A program made the translations under genes and the position numbers. The notes under the pieces are model-generated. The model searched no databases and had not been told where the DNA came from. It saw only the letters and a program-made list of their open reading frames with translations. Below are positions 17,975 through 26,440 of a DNA stretch of 64,000 nt, one piece after another. Location of the stretch: assembly GCA_031549285.1 (NCBI GenBank), contig JAVBPZ010000009.1, positions 118,119 through 182,118 of the forward strand, read 5' to 3'. This DNA is from JAAYCI01 sp031549285. GTDB lineage: Bacteria; Bacillota; Clostridia; Oscillospirales; Ruminococcaceae. Position 1 is the stretch's first letter; each line of letters begins with the position of its first letter.

Positions 17975-18172
17975 TTAGGAATAGGGCAGCATTTCCTTCA
18001 CGGCCGCCGCGTTGGTCTTGTCCGCGTACTGCGGGTGACGGTTGTTGCGTTTCACCTTGCGGGATTTTTTGTTCAGGATGTGGCTGATAAATGCGCTGCC
18101 GCGTTTTACCTTCCCGGTCTTGGTCATCTTGAAGCGCTTTTTGGCGCCGGAATGGCTTTTCAGTTTTGGCAT
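17975..18172 (-). CDS. rpmI: 50S ribosomal protein L35
   Basis: 65 residues, very basic, starting MPKLKSHSGAKKRFKMTKTG and containing HILNKKSRKVKRNNR, the normal L35 pattern. It is a small exterior component of the 50S subunit. The start ATG at 18172 has AGGAGG-type sequence just upstream. It sits 49 bases after infC and 82 bases before rplT. Confidence 0.97.
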   Translation of the reverse strand: MPKLKSHSGAKKRFKMTKTGKVKRGSAFISHILNKKSRKVKRNNRHPQYADKTNAAAVKEMLPYS

Positions 18173-18221
18173 GATATTCTTTCCTCCTAAAATATGTCTC
18201 CCCGCAGAATGGATTCCGGGG

Positions 18222-18872
18222 TTACTCAGCGTCTTTGGTGGCGGGGCTTTGCGCCTCTGCCTTTGGTGCCTCTGCTTTTGGTGCTTCCGCTTTCGCCGTC
18301 TCCACCTTTGGTGCATCGGCCGGTTTTTTCTCACTTTTCTTCGCGACGTCCTTGCCGGCGGCCGGCGTCAGGAACATGATCATGCTGCGGCCCTCCAGCT
18401 TTGGCGGTTTTTCCACCACAGCATCGGGCAGCGCCTCGGCAAACCGGCGGTGAACATCCAGGCCCATGGCGGCATGCGCCATCTCGCGTCCGCGAAAACG
18501 GATGGAAACCTTCACTTTGTCACCACTTTGCAGGAACTTGGCCGCGTGTCCTACCTTGGTGTTAAAGTCGCCGGTGTCTATTTTCAACGACAGGCGAATT
18601 TCTTTTATATCCACCACTTTTTGGTTTTTGCGCGCTTCCTTTTCCTTCTTCTGCTGCTCGAACTTATACTTGCCGTAGTCCATTACCTTCACAACAGGCG
18701 GGGTCGCCATCGGCGCAATCTTCACCAGATCCAGGTCGCGCTCTTCGGCCAGCTTCAGCGCGTCCGCCGTCGTCATAATCCCCATCTGGCTGCCGTCAGC
18801 ATCAATGACCCGCAACTCTTTGTCACGAATCTGCCCATTGATTTCCATCTCTTTTTTGCCGCTGGTCGCTAT
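18222..18872 (-). CDS. infC: Translation initiation factor IF-3, ATA start codon, with C-terminal extension
   Basis: About 216 residues. The IF-3 N domain (EINGQIRDKELRVIDADG) is followed by linker MDYGKYKFEQQKKEKEARKN and the C domain (DIKEIRLSLKIDTGDFNTK, GDKVKVSIRFRGREMAH). The likely start is ATA at 18872-18870, with AAGGAGGTG, a full match to the 16S tail, eight bases upstream. The next in-frame ATG is over 30 bases from that site, and the upstream ATG (18911) lacks one. Rare start codons are a known IF-3 autoregulation device. The last 44 residues are an unusual Lys/Ala/Glu/Pro-rich tail with repeated KAEAP. IF-3 checks start-codon pairing on the 30S subunit. Confidence 0.93.
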   Translation of the reverse strand: MATSGKKEMEINGQIRDKELRVIDADGSQMGIMTTADALKLAEERDLDLVKIAPMATPPVVKVMDYGKYKFEQQKKEKEARKNQKVVDIKEIRLSLKIDTGDFNTKVGHAAKFLQSGDKVKVSIRFRGREMAHAAMGLDVHRRFAEALPDAVVEKPPKLEGRSMIMFLTPAAGKDVAKKSEKKPADAPKVETAKAEAPKAEAPKAEAQSPATKDAE

Positions 18873-18941
18873 GGAAAGCACCTCCTTGAATACCGTTCGA
18901 AAAAAACGCATCTTAACGAAAGGGCACCCGCCCGGGACAAC

Positions 18942-18973
18942 AAAAAAGCATGGTCTCACAGCAAAACCATACT
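18942..18973 (-). promoter_or_regulatory. Attenuator terminator in the infC leader
   Basis: In the roughly 200-base leader, arms AGTATGGT and ACCATGCT (8 bp, 11-base loop) are followed directly by six Ts. This intrinsic terminator lies 70 bases before the start codon. The position fits the L20-responsive leaders known upstream of infC-rpmI-rplT in Firmicutes; L20 control here is inferred. Confidence 0.7.
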
Positions 18974-19077
18974 CTATCGACAGAAAACCCAAGCAGGGCT
19001 TTCCCGATATGTACCCGGCGCCTGCGGCGCGCAAGGTGAGCATGGCATCTGCCACAGCTGCTTTCTTTTCCTTTGTA

Positions 19078-19106
19078 ACGATACCATTCCGCCGGCGGTT
19101 TGTCAA
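19078..19106 (-). promoter_or_regulatory. Promoter of the infC-rpmI-rplT operon
   Basis: On the minus strand TTGACA (19106-19101, perfect -35), a 17-base spacer and TATCGT (19083-19078) preceded by TGG. It is the best -35 in the window, as expected for a ribosomal operon, and gives a 5' leader of about 200 bases. Confidence 0.8.
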
Positions 19107-19127
19107 GTGGGCAAAGCGGCCAGGCAT

Positions 19128-19431
19128 CTGAACTTCTCACCAAACATCAGGCTCGCGCCACCCCGCATCTGACATCCCGCACCCAACATCCGGCATAATT
19201 GCAGCCACAAAATCCGGCAGCGAAAACGCCTGCCCCACCCCCATCGCAAAACGAACACCTTCACGGTCATCACGCCCACGGTACCCACTTCTTCGCCCCA
19301 GCTACCCGCAGGCCCTGCCCTCACCTGCGGCGAGGGCAGCACGTGCCGCGAAAACCCGCGTCCCGTGGCCCGCTCGCTACGCGAGCGGGCGGCCTGCGGC
19401 CCACCTTCTCACCTATACCCGCCGCCCATCA
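19128..19431. other. Intergenic region between addA and the infC promoter
   Basis: About 300 bases with no supported gene. It contains one striking palindrome at 19368-19390 (arms GCCCGCTCGC and GCGAGCGGGC, 3-base loop) and GC-rich sequence around it. The palindrome could be the addA terminator stem but lacks a clear U tract on the minus strand. Confidence 0.5.
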
Positions 19432-22400
19432 TTACAGCGGCACATCCACCTCTTCCCCCAGCACAAACGACCACAGGGTCAGCTTTTGCACCGGCACCCC
19501 CAGTGCCTTTTCTATCGCGCCGCGATACAGCCGCAGCTGCGCACCATACCGCGCGGCCAGTTCGGCGCCCGTTTGCCCGCGGTCGGTCTTATAGTCCACT
19601 ATCTCCGCCACGCCATCCCGCACCAGCACCGCGTCTGCAATTCCCTGAACCAACACCGTTTCCCCGGCCAGTTCCGTCGGCAGACCGTTTTTCACCTTGG
19701 CCGCGGGAATCGCCGTGATGAAATCATATTCCCGCAGTACCCTATTTGCACCCTGCATGCGCGCCGCCAGTGCCGACGAAAAAAACGTGCGGATCCCTTC
19801 CAACCGGATGCCCCCGGCCTGCGCCTCGTCCAAAAAACCGTCCGCCACCAGCCGCCGTACCTCGGCAGCGGGGTCCTTCCGGGCGTTTTCAAAATCAGCA
19901 TACTGCATGAAACTGTGCTGCACTGTACCGGCCTCGGCGGCGGTCAGCCCGGATTTATACATAAAAGAAGGCCGCTTTGGCACCGATGGCGTTTCACCCT
20001 TCACCAGGGCAGACACGCTCATCTTGGCCGGTACGCTGCGCAGAGCCGCCCGGGGCAGTTGCGCGCCAAATCCCGCCGTCACCGCTGTCACAAACGCCGG
20101 GTCCGCCTGTGCGGTAAGGACGAACGTTTCGGTGGTATCTTCCGCTGCCGGGGGCGCATCCACCACCTGTATGGTCAGCAGCCCCTCCGCCGGCACCGTC
20201 TGTACCGGCAGATCGCCGCCCAGCGCGCGCAGCAGGCCCGCCTCCGGGTGGCACAGCGCCGCCGAAACGATCCATTCCCCCATACTGCGTGCCCGCGCCT
20301 GCAAAAATGCCCGCGGCCCCTCGCCACACGCCCGGGCCGCCTGCGCAGTAACAAACGTCGCCGGGTCTTTGTGCGCAAAGGTAACAATCATGCGTTCTTT
20401 CGCACGGGTCAGCGCTACATATAAAACACGCATCTCCTCGCTCATCGCTTCCACATCGCGCCGGCGGCGTATGGCCAGCGCCGGCAGCGTGGCAAACAGC
20501 GTGTTCCCCTGCCGCAGCCATAACCCCACACCCAGCCCGGTGTGCATCTGCACCCGTGCCGACAAATCCCACACATTAAAAAGCAGCGTCGTATCCGCCA
20601 AAAAGCAGATCGGGAACTCCAACCCTTTGCTTTTGTGGATGGTCAGAATATTTACATACCCAGGAATGCTTTTGGCGGCACTCGCCGCCGGCCCACGCCC
20701 CGCCGCCAACAGCCGTGCGAACGCCGCCAGCCCGCCGCGTCCACTGGCAGACACCTCCTTCGCCCACCCAATAAACCGCAGCAGGTTGTCCTGCCGCACC
20801 TCGCCATCCTCCATGGCCGCCACGGCGGACAGGTACCCGGTACGCTGCACCAGCTCTTCGCACAGCCGCCCCGCGGACATCTGTCCGGCCAGCGTCCGGT
20901 AAAACGAAACCTGCGCCACAAAGGCACGCACCTTTCCCGCACCGCTGCCCACCAGTGCGCCCCACAGGTTTCCGCCACCGGCCTGCGCACGCAGGCCGGT
21001 CATTTCATCCGGCGAAAAGCGGAACAACGGCCCCAGCATTGCCGCCGCCAGCGCAACGTCATCCCCGGGGTTGTCTATGGCCATCAGCGCTGCCGACAAC
21101 GGCAGCACCTCCGGGGTTTCCATCACTTCTTCGCCCAGGTCGCACACAGCGGGAATGCCCCGCCGGTTCAGCTCCTCCAGATACGCCATCATATGGGTGC
21201 GCGCCCGCAGCAAAATGCAAAAATCACCTGGATTGCAGGGCCGTTCCCCATCCTTTCCTTGTATCGTCACACCCGCCTGCACCATGTCGCCTATGCGCTG
21301 GGCCACATACGCCGCGTCTCCGGCGCCGGCAGCATCCCGCGCCACACACAGTTCAAACGCACCCTCCGGCGCATCTTTTTTTCCGCACAACAGCGCCTCG
21401 CCGTCGCTGTAACCCACCTCGCCCAGCGCCTCGCTCATCAGCCGCCGAAATAGGAAATTCACCCCATGCACCACCTGGCGGCTGCTGCGAAAATTGTGCC
21501 CCAGCGCCAAAACGGACGGCTCTTCGCCAGCCTCATACGGCGCCCAACCGTTCTTTTTCGCCAGGAAAATACCGGGGTCCGCCTTGCGAAAACGGTAGAT
21601 GCTCTGCTTCACATCCCCTACATAAAACAGGTTGCTACCCCGGCCGTTCGCCAGGCTTTGGTACAGCGCGTCCTGCAGTTCATTCGTATCCTGGTACTCG
21701 TCCACCATCACCACATCGTACCGTCCCGCAAAGCTGGTGCCAGGGTTCACTTCACCGGCCGCCCCAGCTGCTTCCGCATTTTCCCGCTCCGGCTGGCGTT
21801 CCAGCAAACGCAGGGCCAGCTGCTCAAAATCCGCAAAATCCAGCACCCGCTCCGCCAGCTTTGCGGCCAGGTACTTTTCGCCATACAGCTTCACCGCCTG
21901 CACCAGCGCCCGCACCAGCGGCCGTGCGGTGCGCAGGTCCTGCAAATATGTTTCTTCGGTGCAGACAAAACAATATTTTTTCAATTCCACTATTATTTCA
22001 CGCAATTCCTCGCGTAAACTCTTGATACGGAACTTCACATCTTCCTCGCATCCACGCACCGCTTTCAGCGCGGCAAAGGAATAATTTTCCGCCCGGCTGT
22101 ACGCGCTGTCCCATTTTTTGGCCAGCACGTCCGTCTTCAGCCCCTGCACCGCCGCCAGGTCCTGCTGCAGTACCTCGTGGTAAAACTCTGCTCCCGGTGT
22201 CTGTGCCGCCAGGTGTATCCCGCGCTGCGCCAGCTCTTCTGCACTCTCCAGCGCCTCCTGCGCATAGGCAAACAGTTCTTTCCCCCAGGCGGTATCCGCC
22301 AGCGGCAGCTCGTCATCATACATAGCGGCGTATCGGTCCAGGTGGCGCTCCGGGTGGGCCAGCGTCCGGGTAAACTCATACAGCGCCAGCACTGCCTCCT

Positions 22401-22911
22401 CGGCGGCTCTGTCGCTTCGCGCCCTGCCGTACAAAGAGGCAAAGTCGGCAAAATTCTGCTCTTCATACATTTCTTCCATTGTTTCCGCCATCGCATTTTG
22501 CGAAAGCTGCGCCATCAAAGCTTCATCACCTATTGCAATATCCGAGGGCAAATCCAGCTGCGCAAAATGCTCCCGCACCAGCTGCTGGCACAGCGCATCA
22601 ATGGTTCCGATGAACGCGCGGCGCAGCAGCATGCGCTGCCGGCGCAGATCTACGTCGCCATGGCGGTCCAGTATTTCTTTTTCCAGCCGCGCGGCTATCC
22701 GCCCACGCAGCTCCTCCGCGGCCGCTTTGGTAAAGGTGACTATCAGCAGCCTGTCCGCCGGAACCGGCTGTTGTTCCCGGCAGATCATGCCAACCACCCG
22801 CTCCACCAGCACCGCCGTTTTGCCGCTGCCGGCGGCAGCGCTCACCAGCAGCGCGCCCTCCCGGTGGTCAATCGCCTTTTGTTGGGCCCCGGTCCATTGC
22901 GGTTCAGGCAT
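19432..22911 (-). CDS. addA: ATP-dependent helicase/nuclease AddAB, subunit A
   Basis: About 1159 residues. UvrD-type superfamily 1 helicase with a C-terminal RecB-like nuclease. Walker A AAAGSGKTAVLVERV lies at 25-39, Walker B VMVDEYQDTNELQ is in the central part, and the nuclease motif near the C-terminus reads GIADAVLVRDGVAEIVDYKTD, with its catalytic Asp and Lys. AddAB resects double-strand breaks for RecA loading. ATG at 22911 has GGGAGGTG upstream inside addB and overlaps the addB end by 8 bases, so the subunits are translationally coupled. Confidence 0.96.
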   Translation of the reverse strand: MPEPQWTGAQQKAIDHREGALLVSAAAGSGKTAVLVERVVGMICREQQPVPADRLLIVTFTKAAAEELRGRIAARLEKEILDRHGDVDLRRQRMLLRRAFIGTIDALCQQLVREHFAQLDLPSDIAIGDEALMAQLSQNAMAETMEEMYEEQNFADFASLYGRARSDRAAEEAVLALYEFTRTLAHPERHLDRYAAMYDDELPLADTAWGKELFAYAQEALESAEELAQRGIHLAAQTPGAEFYHEVLQQDLAAVQGLKTDVLAKKWDSAYSRAENYSFAALKAVRGCEEDVKFRIKSLREELREIIVELKKYCFVCTEETYLQDLRTARPLVRALVQAVKLYGEKYLAAKLAERVLDFADFEQLALRLLERQPERENAEAAGAAGEVNPGTSFAGRYDVVMVDEYQDTNELQDALYQSLANGRGSNLFYVGDVKQSIYRFRKADPGIFLAKKNGWAPYEAGEEPSVLALGHNFRSSRQVVHGVNFLFRRLMSEALGEVGYSDGEALLCGKKDAPEGAFELCVARDAAGAGDAAYVAQRIGDMVQAGVTIQGKDGERPCNPGDFCILLRARTHMMAYLEELNRRGIPAVCDLGEEVMETPEVLPLSAALMAIDNPGDDVALAAAMLGPLFRFSPDEMTGLRAQAGGGNLWGALVGSGAGKVRAFVAQVSFYRTLAGQMSAGRLCEELVQRTGYLSAVAAMEDGEVRQDNLLRFIGWAKEVSASGRGGLAAFARLLAAGRGPAASAAKSIPGYVNILTIHKSKGLEFPICFLADTTLLFNVWDLSARVQMHTGLGVGLWLRQGNTLFATLPALAIRRRRDVEAMSEEMRVLYVALTRAKERMIVTFAHKDPATFVTAQAARACGEGPRAFLQARARSMGEWIVSAALCHPEAGLLRALGGDLPVQTVPAEGLLTIQVVDAPPAAEDTTETFVLTAQADPAFVTAVTAGFGAQLPRAALRSVPAKMSVSALVKGETPSVPKRPSFMYKSGLTAAEAGTVQHSFMQYADFENARKDPAAEVRRLVADGFLDEAQAGGIRLEGIRTFFSSALAARMQGANRVLREYDFITAIPAAKVKNGLPTELAGETVLVQGIADAVLVRDGVAEIVDYKTDRGQTGAELAARYGAQLRLYRGAIEKALGVPVQKLTLWSFVLGEEVDVPL

Positions 22912-25900
22912 CCGCGTCACCTCCCTCGGGTGACGTTCCCCTGTCGTCACACGCCGCCAGGCCGCCGTCTGTAAACGCATCCGGCGGCATCTCCAGCATC
23001 TTCTCATTTCGGCCGTTTTCGTGGCGGCACGCTGCACGGTACGGGCACCAATCACACGGCCTACCGTCACTCTTCACCAGTGGTCGCGCCGGAAATGCGC
23101 CGGCATACACCCCATCGGCCATCTCTGCCAGCAGCTTTTCCACATGCCGGCCTATTGCCCCCATTTTTTCCGCATCCGCCAGCTGTTTGCCCGCCATCAG
23201 GCTGCCGTCTTTTTTATACCGCAGCGGCAGAAACGCCCCGGAACGGTCACGGTCCATCGCCTGCAAAATATCATCCCGTTGCAGCAGCAGACCATCCATT
23301 TTATATCCAGATTTTTCCCCCTGCCCACGCTGCCCGCTTTCCGGGCGCGGGTCCCCGGTCAGGTACAGTATTGCCGCAGGCACCGGGTTTGGATATTTTT
23401 CAGAAACGTTTTGGCATATCGCCTGCATATATATCATCATTTGCATGTTAATACCGCAGTAAACGTCCGCCAGATTAAAGCGCTTGTCGCCGGTTTTATA
23501 GTCTATGATGCTGACATACGTTTTTCCCTCCCGGCGCAGCACATCCACCCGGTCCACCTTCCCGGTCACCTGTATGCGCCGTCCGTCAGGCGCGGCCACG
23601 CACAGCGGCGCTATACCATCCTCGCCCGTGCCAATTGGCAACTCCAGGTCGCTAATGGTAAAATCGCTGGCGGCCGCGGCATCCCGCATAAAGCACAACA
23701 GGCCCGCCGTTGCTTGCTTTATCTGCCCCAGCAAATAGCCGGAACGCCGGGTTGCCAGCGGCAGGTTTTCTGCCACAAACGCATCCGCGTGCACGCCGGC
23801 CAGCTGTTCCAGCCGTTCGTTTGGGCAGTGGGCAAAATCCTCCGCCGTGTCGCGCAGCACCTGCTCCAAAATATAGTGCACAAACGTGCCGCTCTCCAGC
23901 GGGGATAACTCCGCCTTTCGCCGGGGCCGCACACCCAGTATCCGCTCCATATAATAAGAAAACTGACAGGAAAAATACCGCTCTGCTCGGGTGGCGGACA
24001 GCACCATTTCCTCCCCCACAATACGCCGGATGGCCTCCGCGTCCGCTACGGAAAACGCGCCGCCATTGTCCACGCTTTGTAGCAACGGCAACACGCCCTT
24101 TGCCCAGTCCCCGCCCGTATTTTTCAGGGCGGCATACAGCCCCGCGGCCTCCGGCGTGTTCTGCCGGTATAAATGCGCCAGCCGGTCAAACGCAGCCGCC
24201 GGGGTCGCCGCCAGGTCCTGTTCCTCCAGCTGCAACCGCGGTGGTTCCAGCCGCTGGCGCAGCGGTTCCAAATTCGCGCTCATGGTACACACAACGCCGT
24301 CCTTGCGCTTTGGCCAGCTCAGGTACAGCCCGTCGTGCGCCGCCGTCAGCGCCCGGTAAAAAAACATTTCTTCCAGCAACACGCGGTTTTCAAAGCTGCC
24401 GGGCATCTCTACCCTATGCTCCACCAGCCTTTCCCGGTCGGCGTGGGTCAGCAGCCCACTGTAGCCCACCTCCATGGGGAATTCCCCCTCGCACAGGCCC
24501 ACCACGAAGCAATACGCCGGGTCCGCCAGGCGCATGCGGTCGGCACTGGTAAAGGTCACACACTCCAGGCTTTGGGGCAGGTGCCCAAAGTCCGTGCAGC
24601 GCACCAGCAGCAAAAACAGCTCCAGATACTCCTGCGCACCCAGCACCTCGTCCCCCAGCAGCAGCGCCATCTGGTCCAGCAGCTCCATGGTTACGTCCCA
24701 GGCACGGCGGGTTTCATCCGCAAACGTCGCTTCGCCCACTGCCTCCAGCCGACGGGCTGTTTCCTCGCACTGCTCTGCCGCGCCAAACGAATCCAGCAAC
24801 AAATACAGCCGTTTTGCCAGCTCGGCCCCGGCCACGCGCCGCCCCGCATGAATAAATTTTTCCAACCGCGGCACCACTTCACCGCGCACTTTTTCCGCCA
24901 TTTGCATCTGGGCTACCGCTTCATCATCCAGCTTTGCCAGCAGGCCGCCCGGGTTCTTTTCAAACGCCCGGCGCCAATCGTCCGCCTTCGGCGCCCATGT
25001 ATACAAATAGTTTTCTAGCGCCGCTATTTCACTTTCTGTATATTTACACAGTCCGGTTTTCAGCAGCGCCAAAATCGCCTCAGAAACCAGCCCCTGCCGT
25101 AATAGCGCCAGCCCCGCGCGCACAAACGCCACCGGCGCGGTATACTCCACCGTGCCGGGTGCATCCACAAACAGCGGAATATCAAACAACCCCAGCTGCC
25201 GCCGCACCGCGCCCTCGTACTGGGCAATATCCCGGCACACCAGCGTCATGCGGCCGTAGGGCACGCCACGCTGGGCCAGGCGGTGCATCTGTGCCGCCAC
25301 CAGAAATATCTCCTGTCCGTCGTCCAGCGCCTCGCTCACGAACACTGCGCGGTCTTCCTGCGGCGGGCAGATCATGTCCGGCACGCCGGCCAGTAGCGCG
25401 TTCACACAGCGAATATCATTTTTTTCAGACCGGTAAATTTCCCGCAACACCAGCGCCGGCGCCTCGCCACAGCCCAGGTCTGCCGCCTGCTGCCGCAGCC
25501 GGGCCGCCGTGTGCCGCACCGGGGAAAACCGTCCCAGGCCCCCATCACTCTCCTGCAGTGCGTCACAGCACAGCGCCACCGTCACCTCGTCACAGTGGCG
25601 CAGCACCTGCCGCAGCAGGCCATACTCCGGCGCGGTAAACCCGTCAAAGTTATCTATAAAACAGGCTGTCCCATCAAAATAGCCGCAGGCCGCCCTTTCG
25701 GCCGCCAGGGTCAGCCGGTCGCCCGGGTCCATGGCGGCTCCCTGAATTCCTGCCTCATACGCCTGCCAAATATGCGCTATTTCCGCCAGCTTCGCGTCCG
25801 CTTCCTCCCGGGCCACCTCCTGCAATATTTCCGGGGTGGCGCCCGCCGTTTTCAGCTCGTTTATGGTATCGGCACAGGCGGCGCAAAATGCGGCGCTGCG

Positions 25901-26233
25901 CCGTTGCCGCGCGAAAATAGCCAGGTGTTCCTGTGCCACAGCATCCAGCGCACGGCGCACAAAAACCGCGCGGGCCGCGTCGGTCATCACCTGCAGCGTA
26001 ATGCCACCGCACATTTTCAAAATGCGTTCCGCCATGGTGCGAAAACTGAGTACCTGCACAAACGCGTTTTTTTCATCCCCCAGGCTGTGGTAGGCCATCG
26101 CCTCCGCCGAGGAGGAAAACTGCTCCGGCACCAGCAAAATGCTGTGCTTTTTTTCTGCGGCGCGCCGGGCTATTTGTCCAAACAAATGGGTGGTTTTCCC
26201 CACCCCTGCAATGCCCAAAACCAGCTGAAGCAC
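22904..26233 (-). CDS. addB: ATP-dependent helicase/nuclease AddAB, subunit B
   Basis: 1109 residues, GTG start. N-terminal Walker A GIAGVGKTTH at 7-16, then a degenerate helicase body, as usual for AddB. The C-terminal nuclease has VDVLRREGKTYVSIIDYKTGDKRF-type residues (Asp and Lys of the DYKT motif). Iron-sulfur cysteines are present: one in YFSCQFSYYMERIL and three in CDWCPYRAAC near the C-terminus. It partners AddA in break resection and recognises Chi-like sites. Its promoter abuts the terminator of apgM. Confidence 0.96.
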   Translation of the reverse strand: MLQLVLGIAGVGKTTHLFGQIARRAAEKKHSILLVPEQFSSSAEAMAYHSLGDEKNAFVQVLSFRTMAERILKMCGGITLQVMTDAARAVFVRRALDAVAQEHLAIFARQRRSAAFCAACADTINELKTAGATPEILQEVAREEADAKLAEIAHIWQAYEAGIQGAAMDPGDRLTLAAERAACGYFDGTACFIDNFDGFTAPEYGLLRQVLRHCDEVTVALCCDALQESDGGLGRFSPVRHTAARLRQQAADLGCGEAPALVLREIYRSEKNDIRCVNALLAGVPDMICPPQEDRAVFVSEALDDGQEIFLVAAQMHRLAQRGVPYGRMTLVCRDIAQYEGAVRRQLGLFDIPLFVDAPGTVEYTAPVAFVRAGLALLRQGLVSEAILALLKTGLCKYTESEIAALENYLYTWAPKADDWRRAFEKNPGGLLAKLDDEAVAQMQMAEKVRGEVVPRLEKFIHAGRRVAGAELAKRLYLLLDSFGAAEQCEETARRLEAVGEATFADETRRAWDVTMELLDQMALLLGDEVLGAQEYLELFLLLVRCTDFGHLPQSLECVTFTSADRMRLADPAYCFVVGLCEGEFPMEVGYSGLLTHADRERLVEHRVEMPGSFENRVLLEEMFFYRALTAAHDGLYLSWPKRKDGVVCTMSANLEPLRQRLEPPRLQLEEQDLAATPAAAFDRLAHLYRQNTPEAAGLYAALKNTGGDWAKGVLPLLQSVDNGGAFSVADAEAIRRIVGEEMVLSATRAERYFSCQFSYYMERILGVRPRRKAELSPLESGTFVHYILEQVLRDTAEDFAHCPNERLEQLAGVHADAFVAENLPLATRRSGYLLGQIKQATAGLLCFMRDAAAASDFTISDLELPIGTGEDGIAPLCVAAPDGRRIQVTGKVDRVDVLRREGKTYVSIIDYKTGDKRFNLADVYCGINMQMMIYMQAICQNVSEKYPNPVPAAILYLTGDPRPESGQRGQGEKSGYKMDGLLLQRDDILQAMDRDRSGAFLPLRYKKDGSLMAGKQLADAEKMGAIGRHVEKLLAEMADGVYAGAFPARPLVKSDGRPCDWCPYRAACRHENGRNEKMLEMPPDAFTDGGLAACDDRGTSPEGGDADA

Positions 26234-26286
26234 CCGTCACACCCCCGTTTTCTGCCGCTGCTTTGCGAAACCATTCCCTCGTTATT

Positions 26287-26292
26287 ATTATA
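26287..26292 (-). promoter_or_regulatory. Extended -10 promoter for addBA
   Basis: The minus strand reads ATGGTATAAT, an extended -10 directly downstream of the apgM terminator T-run, with about 50 bases to the addB start. The -35 position falls inside the terminator stem and does not match consensus. Confidence 0.6.
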
Positions 26293-26296
26293 CCAT

Positions 26297-26352
26297 AAAA
26301 AACACCAAACCCGCGGAAAACCACAGGGCAGCGCGCCCTGCTTTCCGCGGGT
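26297..26352 (-). terminator. Intrinsic terminator of apgM
   Basis: A long hairpin with outer arms ACCCGCGGAAA/TTTCCGCGGGT and inner arms CAGGGC/GCCCTG, followed on the minus strand by a T-rich tract including six Ts. It lies about 90 bases past the apgM stop and immediately before the addBA promoter. Confidence 0.8.
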
Positions 26353-26440
26353 CTTGCGTTATTTCATCCTTGGTGATGCAATAATACAATATCCTACTTC
26401 ATTCATTTTCAACATATTCCAGCTCTTTCTCCGCCGCCGG

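Noticed and set aside
18873..19127. A longer IF-3 with an N-terminal extension
   Set aside because: The frame is open upstream, but it covers the promoter and attenuator, and the upstream ATG lacks a ribosome site, while ATA at 18872 has a perfect one.
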